Part shown: positions 1-12,100 of the stretch, piece after piece
How positions within the stretch are numbered: the first letter of the stretch is position 1
How the letters are laid out: every line of letters begins with the position of its first letter
Assembly (NCBI GenBank): GCA_034440635.1
Contig: JAOTON010000455.1
Coordinates: 496,001 to 560,000 of the forward strand
Direction of reading: 5' to 3'
DNA from: Lepas anatifera
Lineage: Eukaryota > Arthropoda > Thecostraca > Lepadidae
DNA length: 64,000 nt
Made by a program: the position numbers and the translations under genes
The notes under the pieces: model-generated
Told to the model about the DNA's origin: nothing
Databases searched by the model: none
Seen by the model: only the letters and a program-made list of their open reading frames with translations

Positions 1-39
1 CGGCTGCACGCTGCAGTTCTGACCGGCCCCGACCCGCAG

Positions 40-166
40 GTCGATGCTGCTGGTGGTGCAGAGGTGCATCCGCAACTACATGAAGTTGAACGGCTGGGCC
101 TGGTTCCGCCTGTGGATCCGCATCCGCCCCATGCTCTACCAGACCCGCATCGAGGACGAGATCAAC
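40..166 (+). CDS. Mhc: Mhc exon: end of neck and start of S2
   Basis: First coding exon in the window, after the acceptor ccgcag at 34-39. It encodes [16 protein letters not shown], then WAWFRLW (WPWYKLW in insects) and ends RIEDEIN. It begins with the last nucleotide of a split codon and ends in phase 0 at gtaagc. Confidence 0.93.
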
Positions 167-3100
167 GTAAGCAGCATGCACTGCAGCTGTGCTTGTATTG
201 GTCAGCGGTGGATGCTCATACGTTAGAGCGAAATGGGTTATAGTAGTGCCCCGTAAAGCAGTCATCCCTCGTTGTATTGATCAGCGGTGGATGCACGTTA
301 GAGCGAAATGGGTTATAGTAGTGCCCCGTAAAGCAGTCACCCCTTGTAAAGATGCATCTTAAGCTTTTGGATGTTTTAACCACCTCATTTTCCCTGAACA
401 AGGAGCAGGCTGGCTCCTGAGAAACCCTTCCAACAGGGGAAGTGTTGACGACGCCATATGACCCTGGAAGCTGGTGCGTCGATAAGCTCCAACAATTATT
501 AACCACGTCCTTCCCTGAAGCTCTCGTAACCCCCTTGTATCTGTTTTCGATTCTAACCTATTCAGCACACATTGCGTAAAAATTTTGATGCAGTGCTAAC
601 GTATGTCACCTTTGGTAATAAACTGTGACATCTAAAAATATCCAAGGGAAAACCCAGCCGGAAAACCCGGAAGCACCTCCTGAGCACACTTCCTGACCAC
701 GTATCTGGCAATTGATCATGTGTCTGGCCTTGTTGCGTTATGTGCTCATTTTTCCTATCTGATATGAGAGGAATACTCATTAAGACAGTATTGATTCAAA
801 ATCCACTGCTGGCTGGAATTCAGCCAGAATGGAGCACTGCCAGCAGTACACTTGAAAGAGGTCATGATAAATCAAAGATGGTTATGCAGACAGAGTGGGT
901 CCTCAGAAGCGTTTAAATAGACGTTACTCTGATACAAGGATTATCAGCGAATTGTTTGCTAGTCCCCTTGTGATACCTGGTTTTCAAAAAGTATTTTTCA
1001 ACAATTATGTCACTCCAGGGCTTTGTAATGGTTCTTTATTTGTCAGAATACATTATCCTAGACTATACAACACTATGGTTTTGGTTAAAAACCAGTACCT
1101 GAATTTTAGAACATTTGAAAGCTCTGTGAAAATAGATGAACAAAAAACCTTTAGATTTCTTGAGGCTGATAGCTTAAACGCGGAATACTTTCCTAATAGT
1201 AATGGGATACAGGTTGGCTCCAATTTTGCACCACCTCCGTTTTCGTTCGTCCCGCTGAACGGATGTTGCTATTGAGTCGTCTCTGCGGATGTTCAAAAAC
1301 ACAGACGTCAGAGGTGAACCCTCACACGTCGCTTCTGTTTTCACTGCGAAGGAACGTCCTTGCTTTTGTTGGTTGAGCAAACTCCAAGGATTGATTTGAC
1401 GCAAGCGAGCAAGCTCCAAAATCAGCGTTCGCCTGGTACCTCCACGGGGAAGAAAAAGAAACTAACAGAAGCCTCCAATTGATCTGTGGCAGGCAAAACA
1501 CACTCCAGAGCGGGGTCCGCCCAGAACCAACTGACGACTGCCAAAGAGGTTTAATTAGGTCGAGCTGAGGGTGGTGACAAAGCTGAACTGACAGTCGGTC
1601 TTCAGGCCACCTGGAAGGCGCTTCAGGGTTTCCAGTGCTGGTCTAACGCGGTCTGGTGGTGGGCGGTGTGATGCCGAGTAGCGGAGGACTGTTTATGAAG
1701 GTCGAACTGTTCTCACGGTGAATAACTCAGGAAATTAATCTTTTCTATTTCTCGTGTCTTCGATCTCTTCGGTTAGAACTCCTCCGTGAAACCTGAAAAC
1801 GGGTTCCGCCCGAGCCAAAGCATCTTCAATAAGCTGTGACTGATAAAAAACTTGCAGTTAAGACTACTGGGTAGATTATATTGATCATTAGGTAGTCATG
1901 AGGAGCCTAAACGCTCTTTAAAGGTTTTACCTACCGGCGAAGAATAGTGGAGCGTCTGAACTACAGCTGATCGACCAAATAACCAAACATGATACCTGAT
2001 GTTCGCGAATTCGCTGAGAGCGTGGAAGAAGTGATGATTAGATACGAGGAGTTGCAGTTCGAAGCCAACGAAAATGTGGAGGTAACCTTATAGAATAGAG
2101 CATAGGAAAAATATAATATCAAGTTCGAAAGAGGAAGTAATTGTTTCTGGGCATCGACACACTGCCCTCTGCTGTGCTTTTTTCTTTCATCGGTCTTAAG
2201 TTTTACCTGGAAGGCACAGCCACTGTTTAAACAGTGACCATCGCTATTTTATAGCAGTTTTTTAAGGGACATAAGCCATCAATTCATTCCATAAGAATCT
2301 GAACTTCCCTGGACTTTCCGACTAACCACTGAGCACTCAACCACCATTCCTTCGGCAGAAACTCAGAGAGGAGGCGGAAGCCGCCGAGGTAGCCGCTGGC
2401 GAAGTCGAGCAGAAGAGGAAGGAGGCAGAGGAGAAGAACATCAAGCTGCTGGAGGAGAAGAACGCGCTGGTCTCCAGGCTGGAGTCGGAGCGGGGCTCCA
2501 TGGGAGACGAGCTGGCCAAGCAGCAGAAGCTGCAGGCCCAGAAGAGCGACCTGGAGGGCCAACTCAATGTGAGTGACCGGTGAAGTTCAAGCGGGAAGGT
2601 GCGGTAGAAATGTCCGTCTTACCCGGGTAAAGGCTGAGTGTAGGCCATAGGGCCTAAAATGGCATGGCTATGAACATATGAACGTAAGCCAGAGCTGTGA
2701 ACCATCAGAGAAAAATAGTTGGCGTGAAATCTTAATTTGGTAGGTGAGTGTATTCCTAACGGTTTTATTTTTCTAAATATATCAAAGTTAGTTTGCCTCC
2801 CGGCTACATTAGCTGCATACTTTTCATAATTTGCTTGGGCAACATTACCTTTGCTTAAGCAAAACATTTTTGGCCTTTGGGCATTAGCGTTGTATTTCAT
2901 TTTGGTCCGAAAATATGTTGCAATAAGAAAAATTTCATGTGAAGTAAGTGGTTTATAAGACTAAAGTTATTCAATATTGAAGCTCTGATTTGATGCTCAT
3001 AACAACTTACTTCGCACTTAGCACGGAAAAGAAGAGAGTGTTTACGAAGAGAAATGAATTAAAAATTAATTTGGTGCCTTATTTTCTATGGCTATCGATT

Positions 3101-6100
3101 TAGCATGATGTATTTAAAAAATACATTGACATGGCTGCGCAATGTGGTAGCAGCTCGAGGTGCATTTTAATGTTTCTCGAAGCTCATACAGCTTGAAATA
3201 ATCATTGAGTTTTCACCCAATTGAACCGTAATTCCGCCACTTAACTTTTCACGGTTGCCACGGCAGGAGGCCCAGGAGCGCCTCAATGAGGAGGAGCAGG
3301 CTCGCCAGCAGATGTCTCAGGAGAAGCGCAAGATGGAACAGGAGGTGTCCAGCATGAAGAAGGACCTGGAGGAGGTGCAGGGCACCCTGAAGAAGCTGGA
3401 GGCTGACAAGACGGCCCGGGACCACACCATCCGCAACTTGAACGATGAGATCGCCCAGCAGGACGAACAGATCAACAAGCTGAACCGCGAGAAGAAGCGA
3501 CTGCAGGTGGGTGCTGGAGCCAGTTTAGTCGGTCGGGTGTTTTAATGTTCCTACCCAGGCAGAGTGCCGGAGCCAGGTCAGTCAGTGCGAGTTAGTGCAT
3601 AAGTTTGTTTTAGCAGGTTCAAGTTAGTATATGGACCTTCATTCCTTCCTAGATTCTTAGTGCCCATCTTTCTGAAGTCTCCTGACTTGAATTTTGAGAG
3701 TTTATGACTATATTTCAGATGGTATACACAGCCTGTTCTTATTTCTCAAACCTCACTTGTGTCAGAGGCCTCAGGAAATCGCTGTTGGAACCATTATTCT
3801 GGATAGCAATCTCCGCTGTTCATGGTTTTGCCATATTTACCAGAGATTACATACATTCGTAAGCCCATGATGATTGGATCTCTGCGCCGGTATACTGTAC
3901 CGCATTACGGCCGTGCAGAGCGGAGCAGTGTAATCCATCCACTGGGTTCCCCCATTCATTGCGCTGCTAAAGTCGTCATCGCTGTCAAAGGCTTCGACGC
4001 GAGAGTGCTGGTATGCAAATCGGATTGGCACTTCCAGGCGAAGGATCAGGGACGCTACAACTTATTTCGTTGACATGCATAGAAATTGATGTCACGCTCC
4101 TACGACCCTACGGCTGGAATATTTGACACTGTTGTTCTCCATGAGTCACTTAAATTTCAAAGCATACAATATTCATCTCCCAGAATCCTGACATGAAGTA
4201 TGAAATGAAAAATACAATATTAAAAACACGGAAACCAGGATTAACATATGGACTGACCTGGCCGATGGCTGGAGGGCGAAGTTTGTCACTTACCAAAGAA
4301 GAAGAAAGAAACAGTAATTCCTTATTCCCCGGGATTCTGGTAAAGTCACGAAATCCATGGACACTGGAAAGAGCCATCAGAACTTATATATACTTCACCA
4401 TCCAATGCACACAACGAAATAGATGCAAGGCATAAGAAATGACGTGTTATGGAAACAGTGTTAACAGAAACACTATACGTGGGTACACTCGCCAATTTGC
4501 AGCGCAATAGTCCCCGTGGATCACCCAATGCCGCTGAGCCTCAATCCTCGCGTGACATGCTCTCCGGCGCTGCACGCGCTCAGGGGTCATGCGGAACCGT
4601 GAAAGGTCACCGCACCGCCTTAGCAACTGCCCCGAGGCGCCGGCCGCTGCCGGCTGGCTGACGTCGGGTAGGGGAGGAGAGGTGTCTCAACACACGGCCC
4701 GAGCCACAGCGGAACTGTCACAGCATTCAGAGGAGATTGATTCTTGGTATAAAGGGCGAATTGTTCTGTTATGTTACCAGGTTTTGGCCGGGAATAGGTA
4801 GTAATTTGAGCAAGTATTCCAACAAAGTTCATTATTAATTAAGGTGGTTTTCTTAAGAAACACGTTTGACAAGAATAGCTGCACATGCCTATGGAGAATT
4901 CTAAGGCGCGTTTATGGGTATGAAGTGAGATATGTATTTTACAACCCATAGTTGTGGTGAACACGATAGAATTTCATTGCCTTACAGGTAAACCCATTGC
5001 GACAACCTTTAAGCACAGAGTTTTACTTTGGTACGCTCCCATCCACCACTTCTATTGCGTTCTTGCTAGCTCTTTATGCTCCACCAGTGGCGAATACAAG
5101 CGGAAGCTAGGGGCTCAGGCGCCCCCCAATTTCAGAGTACCTATAGTTAATTCATAGCCAGAGGCTGTTCCAAGGTAATGACAGGGGAGGCTCGAGCCCT
5201 CTAATCCCTTCCCCCTGAAATGAATTTCTGCATCCGCCACTGCCCTACGCCCACTACTGACTTATTAACCCACCCGCAGGAGAACCAGCAGAAAACTGCC
5301 GACGAGTTCGGAACCCAAGAGGACAAGGTCAGCCACCTGCTGAAGGTCAAGGCTAAGCTGGAGCAGACACTGGACGAACTGGAGGAGAGCCTGGAAAGGG
5401 AGAAGAAGACGCGCGCTGAAATGGACAAGGCCAAGCGGAAGGTAGGCAATTGTGGATTGCGAGGATGATGTAAAGATAAATAAGGTTATCGTAGGAAAAA
5501 TAGTTTGTTCAAGTTTAATATATCTGTCCTTTGGATATAATAGAAAACTCTGGTTTTGTCCAGTAAACTCAATACGGCTTGCATAAAACTCGAATCTGAA
5601 CAATAATCATAACTAAAACTTTAACTATGATCCAAAAAGAGGTGGTAATATATTTTTTTGTTGAATGGAATTATGCCTCGACAACAAGTTCTCATAAGAA
5701 GGCAACGCTGCCTACACACGTATTTGTGTTGTTGGCAAAACCATTTTGTATTCTACCGCAGTGTAAAATTTTAGCTAATCCGAATCCTTACCCTCTTCCC
5801 AGGTTGAAGGTATCCTTAAGCTGACTCAGGACAATTGTCTCTGACCTCTGACCTTCTCCGCAGGTTGAGGGCGACCTGAAGCTGACCCAGGAGGCCGTCT
5901 CTGACCTGGAGAAGAACAAGAGGGAGCTGGAGCACACCATGATGCGCAAGGACCGCGAAATCGCCCAGCTTTCCAGTGAGCAGGGGACAACCGGGTTAAC
6001 CGGATTAACTGGATTAGCCGTGTTTACATTCTCGATAAAATTACTTCGAGCAATTATTCCCAGCATTAATAGGTGTTTGCGGGTTACCAGAACGTTTGCA

Positions 6101-9100
6101 ATGAAACGAATCGAAAGGTTTTGATGGCTCGAATACCTATCAAATACCATACTGATAGAAAGTGAGGATGCCTCTACACTACTGATGTGGATTTTTTAGA
6201 GCTTGGTTAGAAAAAGGATGGTGATATTACTGCGGTTTTATATAAAGGCCACGGATACGCTTCGTTTTTCATTCCTTCAGCGTGACATAGACGTGCTGAG
6301 AGAGATTGGCTAATGGGCATTCGCTCACGCCGAAAGCACAAACTAAGCGTCACCGTGATATTTGAATGACATGGTATCAATAATGCTATCTCTTATTCTC
6401 AATTTGTCATGGTGATGTCCATCATATGTTTGCAAATATGAATATACTAGCAGTTTTATTCAACGTCTGTCTACCTTGAAGTGTTTTCCCTAATTATTCA
6501 TAATTATAAATTGCCCGAAGCAGCCCCAATTAATCCGAGTAGGCCTGGTAAAAAACTCGATTTAGTACTCTCTGGTCAACCGATTGAGCCACCGTTTCTC
6601 TTCCCTACAGCCAAGCTGGAGGAGGAGCAGTCGCTGGTCACCAGGCTTCAGCGCACCATCAAGGAGCTGCAGGGCCGCATCGAGGAGCTGGAGGAGGAGC
6701 TGGAGTCGGAGCGCCAGGGGCGCGCCAAGGCGGAGAAGCAGCGCGCTGACCTGGTAAGTACCAACCCCGGTAGCAAACGGTCTCGGTGCCTGCAGTATAT
6801 AGGGCGGGAGAAGCAACACGCGAGCCTCGCAAGTACTATTTGAGTTTAATTCGATTCACAGACGTGGAACGGCAGCTTTTTGTATCATGCCTATTTAAAT
6901 CTACAAAATGTGAGCTATCCAGATATTATTTCAGGTTTTGCTTTGCTCAAACCTATGGGGAAAGAGAGGACGAAGTATCGCCCTTAGAACAAGCTTCTTC
7001 GTTTGGGCTAAGATGTGCCGTGTCTTAACTGGTAGCTCGGAGATGTGGGTTACACAGTAACAGATTATGAGGAAATGTGTCCTTTTTTTAGAAAATTATC
7101 AAAAATGGGAAGGTTTTTTGGGGAAAATACGTGTTTGCCCTCACCCTGGACCCGCCCTAGGCCTAAGAACATGACTGATCGAAGTGAGTTGTGCCTTCAC
7201 GACACCTGCTCCTCTGCGACACAGGCTCGTGAGCTGGAGGAGCTGACGGAGAGGCTGGAGGAGGCGGGCGGCGCCACCGCTGCCCAGATGGAACTCAACA
7301 AGAAACGCGAGAACGAGATCGCCAAGCTGCGACGCGACATTGAGGAACAGGTAACGACAGCTGAAGTGAAAGAAAATGTACCATCGGCTGATGCAGGCAT
7401 TCTGACCTGGTCATAACGCGATATTGTTGATTGTGTGTCGGCGGCTCCTTTCTCTCGATACAAACTTTGCCAAGATTTGTTTTCTTAAAATAGGTAAAAA
7501 TTGGCCTTGGAGAGGACGAAAAACGTCCCAGGTCGTCTGATTGGCGTCACCTTCTCCTACAGACCATCCAGCAGGACGCTGCCCTGGCCGGTCTACGCCG
7601 CAAACACAACGACGCCATCTCCGAAATGTCAGAGCAGATCGACCAGCTTAACAAGTCCAAAGCCAAGTAGGTTTATGAAGGATTAGGCCAATTACTTTTA
7701 TTCATTTGTGTGAGAATATCCAAGCTAGTTGCAAGGAGTTGAAATCGGAATATATATGGATATTATATTTTCTAGGCTTCTTTGAATATACAGTGTAACA
7801 TTTTCAGATTCGACCTATTAAGTTATCCGCTCGTTTCTTGCTGACCTTTATGATGAAAACTGAGCGAGTTTGTTTAGAGCTCATGTCAGCTTTCCTGCTG
7901 TGTCTAACGACTGAATTTCAGGTCGCTGCTCCTTGTGCTAGTGCTGCCCTCAGCTCTGTTCTCATGCATACGTCAGAACATATCCTATCAGGTCCCTCCT
8001 GCAGTATTTCAGGTTATCGACAATGGCTAGAAAAAGAACAGCACTTTCCTGCAAACAAATCCGACCTGTGGGCCTTACCATCCAAACTTATAGCCTTATT
8101 AGAATAATATCACTCCTACTGTACCAGGTCATGACGTGAAAAGGTTCTGACATAGTGCCATCACAGGGTGGAAAAAGAACGCTCCGAATACCAATCTGAG
8201 GCCCATGAAATCCGAATGGCTACTGACCAAATGAACAACCAAAAGGTACTAGTCTTTTCAGTCCCCCTAGACAGAGCGGTCCGTCCCACTGACCCAGCGT
8301 CTCGTCCTTTTGCAAGATAACCCCTTCCCCGTAGACATTAGTGGCGTCCCCCTGATGAGACGTGTAGACACAAAAGTGAGGCTTGTGTGCGTCTTCCTTG
8401 CACAGGTGGAAGGATGCACATATATTTGAAATGGGCTATGAAAACTCCGGCACTTGACTGAGCACCGATTATACAAGCTATGAGGTGTGCATAATTCATT
8501 ACGAAAATGATAAATGACAAAATTGTATCCGACTTCAACCAACTAGCCTAGACCTTACTCTCATCACTGAAATTTAGCTATGAAAACCCTCAGCGCTGAC
8601 GGGACTACTTCCCCAATATCTTTGTCGTCCGAACCTGGTGCGTGCCCCACACCGTGCTCGTCTATAGACAGTGCATGTGCATCAACCCCAGAGACCCCCT
8701 GACCCCATAGAACTCACTGACCACAACCACCCAAATGACCCTAGGACCGAACGTGAGGCCAGCTCCCTTGCCAACGAGGCTCACGATCTGCGTGGAGCTC
8801 TGGACCAAACCAACAGCGACAAGGTAGACTAGAGTGCAGACTCCAGCCTCGCTCTCTTGGAAGGGCTGCCAAATGGCGAGGGTGGTGTTAGCCGAAACTA
8901 ACACTGGCGGTTGCAGACTCGGCAGACACCCTCTAGCCGTTTCTACCCTCTCCGGTGATTTGGAGATATTTTTGGAGGAATTTTTGTGTTTCTTTTTAAC
9001 TTGCTGTGAAGTTTTCAATCGCCTCATTTTTATGTTTGTTTTCTTCTCTTTAGAGTAGAGAAGCAAACGGACGCGCTGCAAAACGAGGTGGCTATGTATA

Positions 9101-12100
9101 TATCTGCGATCGAGAAGACCAAAAACGAAACGGTAACATATCGACTTTCCTGTTTCTTTCCATACGCTCTCTACCTATGCTACTGTGAAGCTAAAGGTGC
9201 GATAATGTCTTCCTCAAACGAGATTTTCTTACTTTATCGGTCTCCACTGCACTCCTTTAACTCCAAACTAAGCTAACGCATGGTGTGATTCTAACACTTC
9301 TTTAACTGCTGATATAGCAGCCCATCTATAACAGCTACAGAGGTAAACTTAGAATATTATTTATAATGTTATGCTCTTTTATTAGAAAAGGCTGCTAAAG
9401 TACACATCAGACTTTCAAATTTCAACTTTTTTAAACATACGATTCCTGTGATGTAAACATGAGTCAAGTGCTGGCAGGTCATAGAATAAACAGCCTCATT
9501 TACTTTCATCGGTAAGCTTAAGATCCGGCCAATAATGATTCATGTGGAGATGGGAACAAGTGTTACCCGCTCAAATGTCGAAAATCTATGTTTCTATATG
9601 GCTTGTCGGCAGATCATCTTTTAAGCTTTTAATGGCCAAATAATGTGAATATGTCGCCAATTTTGATAGCTTAAATTATATCACAGACCTGAAGAGCGAT
9701 GAAAGGAGACGATACAATGTTTTAACCTGTGAAATGTTTCTGGCCGAAAGTAGCGCTCGTCATTTCCTTTTCTATTGCCGAAAGCTCGTCATTTCGTTTT
9801 CTAAAACTACTTTTCTCTTGCATTACTTTCCATGCCTAAAATATGTAGGCACGCTCTATTTTCTTCTTACTTGCTTTGCTTGCCTTAAATTAGATGTAAT
9901 ATGGTCTGCATATCAGGCATATATACTGAAACTTATAATTTTTCTCCTTTACTTTCGTTGTATATTTTGAATTTATCATTTCAACGATATGTTCTATCGT
10001 ACTGTTTTGGTTCAATACAGTATAATTTACAAAGTTCGGCCAATTCTTACGATCTGTTAGACCCATGCAAGCTCATGCAAAAAGGAAGCATGAATTTATT
10101 CGCATCGTTCCATCAACCGTTCACATAAAACACCTTTCAGTCATCAGTTAACCTCCCGTTAGTATTCTGACGCCTCCTGAACGGACCAGGCCGCCGAGGA
10201 GAAGCAGACGAGGCAACTGCAAGACCAGCTCTCCGCCATCAATGGCAAACTCGAGGAAGCCAACCGCACCCTCGGCGACTTCGACAACGCCAAGAAGAAG
10301 CTCTCGGTCGAGAACGCTGACCTGATGTCGGAGGTAGGCGAGAATGGGCCTCACATGCTGATGAGATTGATGCTCATTAGTTTATTCAATAATGGGTCGA
10401 AATTTCCTAAATTCTATATTGTCAAGCATACCTCTAAAAAGATGGAGGGAGGCCTCACAATTAAATCCTCAAACCTGTTCAAAGCAGCCCTGGTTTTGAA
10501 ACCACCACGCTTTTGTAGAAAACAGCTTGAAACGAAAAAGGGAATTGTGTTATAAACCATTCCAGAATTAAAACAGGCGGGCCTGTCTCTAAGCCACAAG
10601 AGGTGGCGGATACAGGGGGAGCTCGGGGGCTCAATAGATAACAGAGGGCCTAAAGTAACTGCATAGCTAGAGGCTGTTCGAGGCAATGCCGTGGAAACTA
10701 GAGCTCCCTTGCCCTCCCCTTAGGTAAATTCCTGGGTCCGCCACTTCTCCCCGCCCACCCTTGTGACCTCGACATGACCTTGGCGTGACGTCGACAGCTG
10801 GAGCAGGCTGAGTCGCAGCTGTCGCAGCTGCAGAAGCTGAAGACGTCGCTGCAGTCCCAGCTGGACGACTGCAACCGCATGTGCGATGAAGAGAGCCGGG
10901 AGCGCTCGGTCATCCTGGGCAAGTACCGCAACATGGAGCACGACATCGACACCATGCGGGAACAGGTCAGTTCCGCGTCTTTAAGCTCAGGCAGTTGTGG
11001 GTGATTTCACTTCTTGCTACCAAACAAATATTGATATTGTTCGTGGATGTGGCAGAGATAGTGCAGTGTCAGAGTAAATGTATTTTTCAACATATCTACA
11101 TTAGAATGGAAACCTCCTCCGCAAATTTCGAGGTCCATATCATTGTTGGGGTTTACTGACGCACCACCTGCCAGGGCCATGCAGCGTCGCCAATTCTCAT
11201 CCTGTTGGAAGGGATTTTGGGGATCAGATCGACTTATTCAGAGGCTCCGCCGGGACTTGAACCCGAACCCAGTGGATTAGAAGACAGGGGTGCTATCCAC
11301 TACGCCACCTCATCTCCCCAAAAAATCGAGGTCGTTAGGGAGGTAGCTGGTCATGATTTTAAAAATGATACACGTATTTGAAACGCTGTTCAGTTGTTTT
11401 GCCAACCATCACTAGAAGACCACTAAAATCAAATATTTAAACCTGTTGCCACTGTTCTGTCGGTAAAGGGTTTCCGATCATGCTTCAGTTTCGGCCCTAA
11501 GCCTAGTCAGATCGATTTAAAAGGCAGCTAAGTATGATGGGTCGAGCAATGTCTTAATCACAATAAAACCAGCGCCGATTGGTCGGCAGGTGGATGAGGA
11601 GGCGGAGAGCAAGTCCGACCTCAGCCGCCAGGTGTCCAAGGCCCAGGCCGAGATGCAGCTGTGGCGTAACAAGTACGAACAGGAGGGTGTCGCCAGGTGA
11701 GAGTCATTGACGCTTGAGTGTTTCGCGACCGAGAGAGTTCCGATCGATTCGGGGTTTCCGAGACAAATCCAGGCTAACGATTTGGAGTTTGCCCGACAGA
11801 TCCAGTCCAATCCATTCGCGGACCGTGTCTATCAATCCAGGTCCAATACATGCTAAAAAAATACAACCAAATGAAGGAAGATTAGAATCTATATCAAAAC
11901 CTGAGACTACCTTAATTGCTCGCCAATCCTATCCAATCAAGTCTAATCTACCCTCTAAGGGATGCTATAATCAACACTCTGGGCTGTAAAGGGTAGGGCA
12001 GCGGAAGTGTCTGCAAAAAGAAACAAAAATAACCGATTGTTTATGCCTTTTCTGCTTCATTGACTACCAGACAACACGTAGCGGGCCAGTCGAGAAAGGA

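Larger units (their letters stand above)
167..2358 (+). other. Mhc intron (2.2 kb)
   Basis: Contains a 79-bp tandem duplication (194-347), a SINE core remnant (391-503) and a 21-codon exon-like stretch at 2019-2081. An ORF at 895-1275 shows no recognisable family and no splice logic. Nothing else is supported. Confidence 0.6.

Noticed and set aside
895..1275. 126-codon + strand ORF in the first Mhc intron
   Set aside because: No recognisable domain, no splice signals, intron-like composition; the distance between flanking exons is already complete without it.
2284..2567. Antisense leucine- or serine-rich ORFs opposite Mhc exons
   Set aside because: Shadows of GC-rich coiled-coil codons; the same occurs opposite exons at 5.3, 6.6, 10.8, 14.8 and 16.6 kb.
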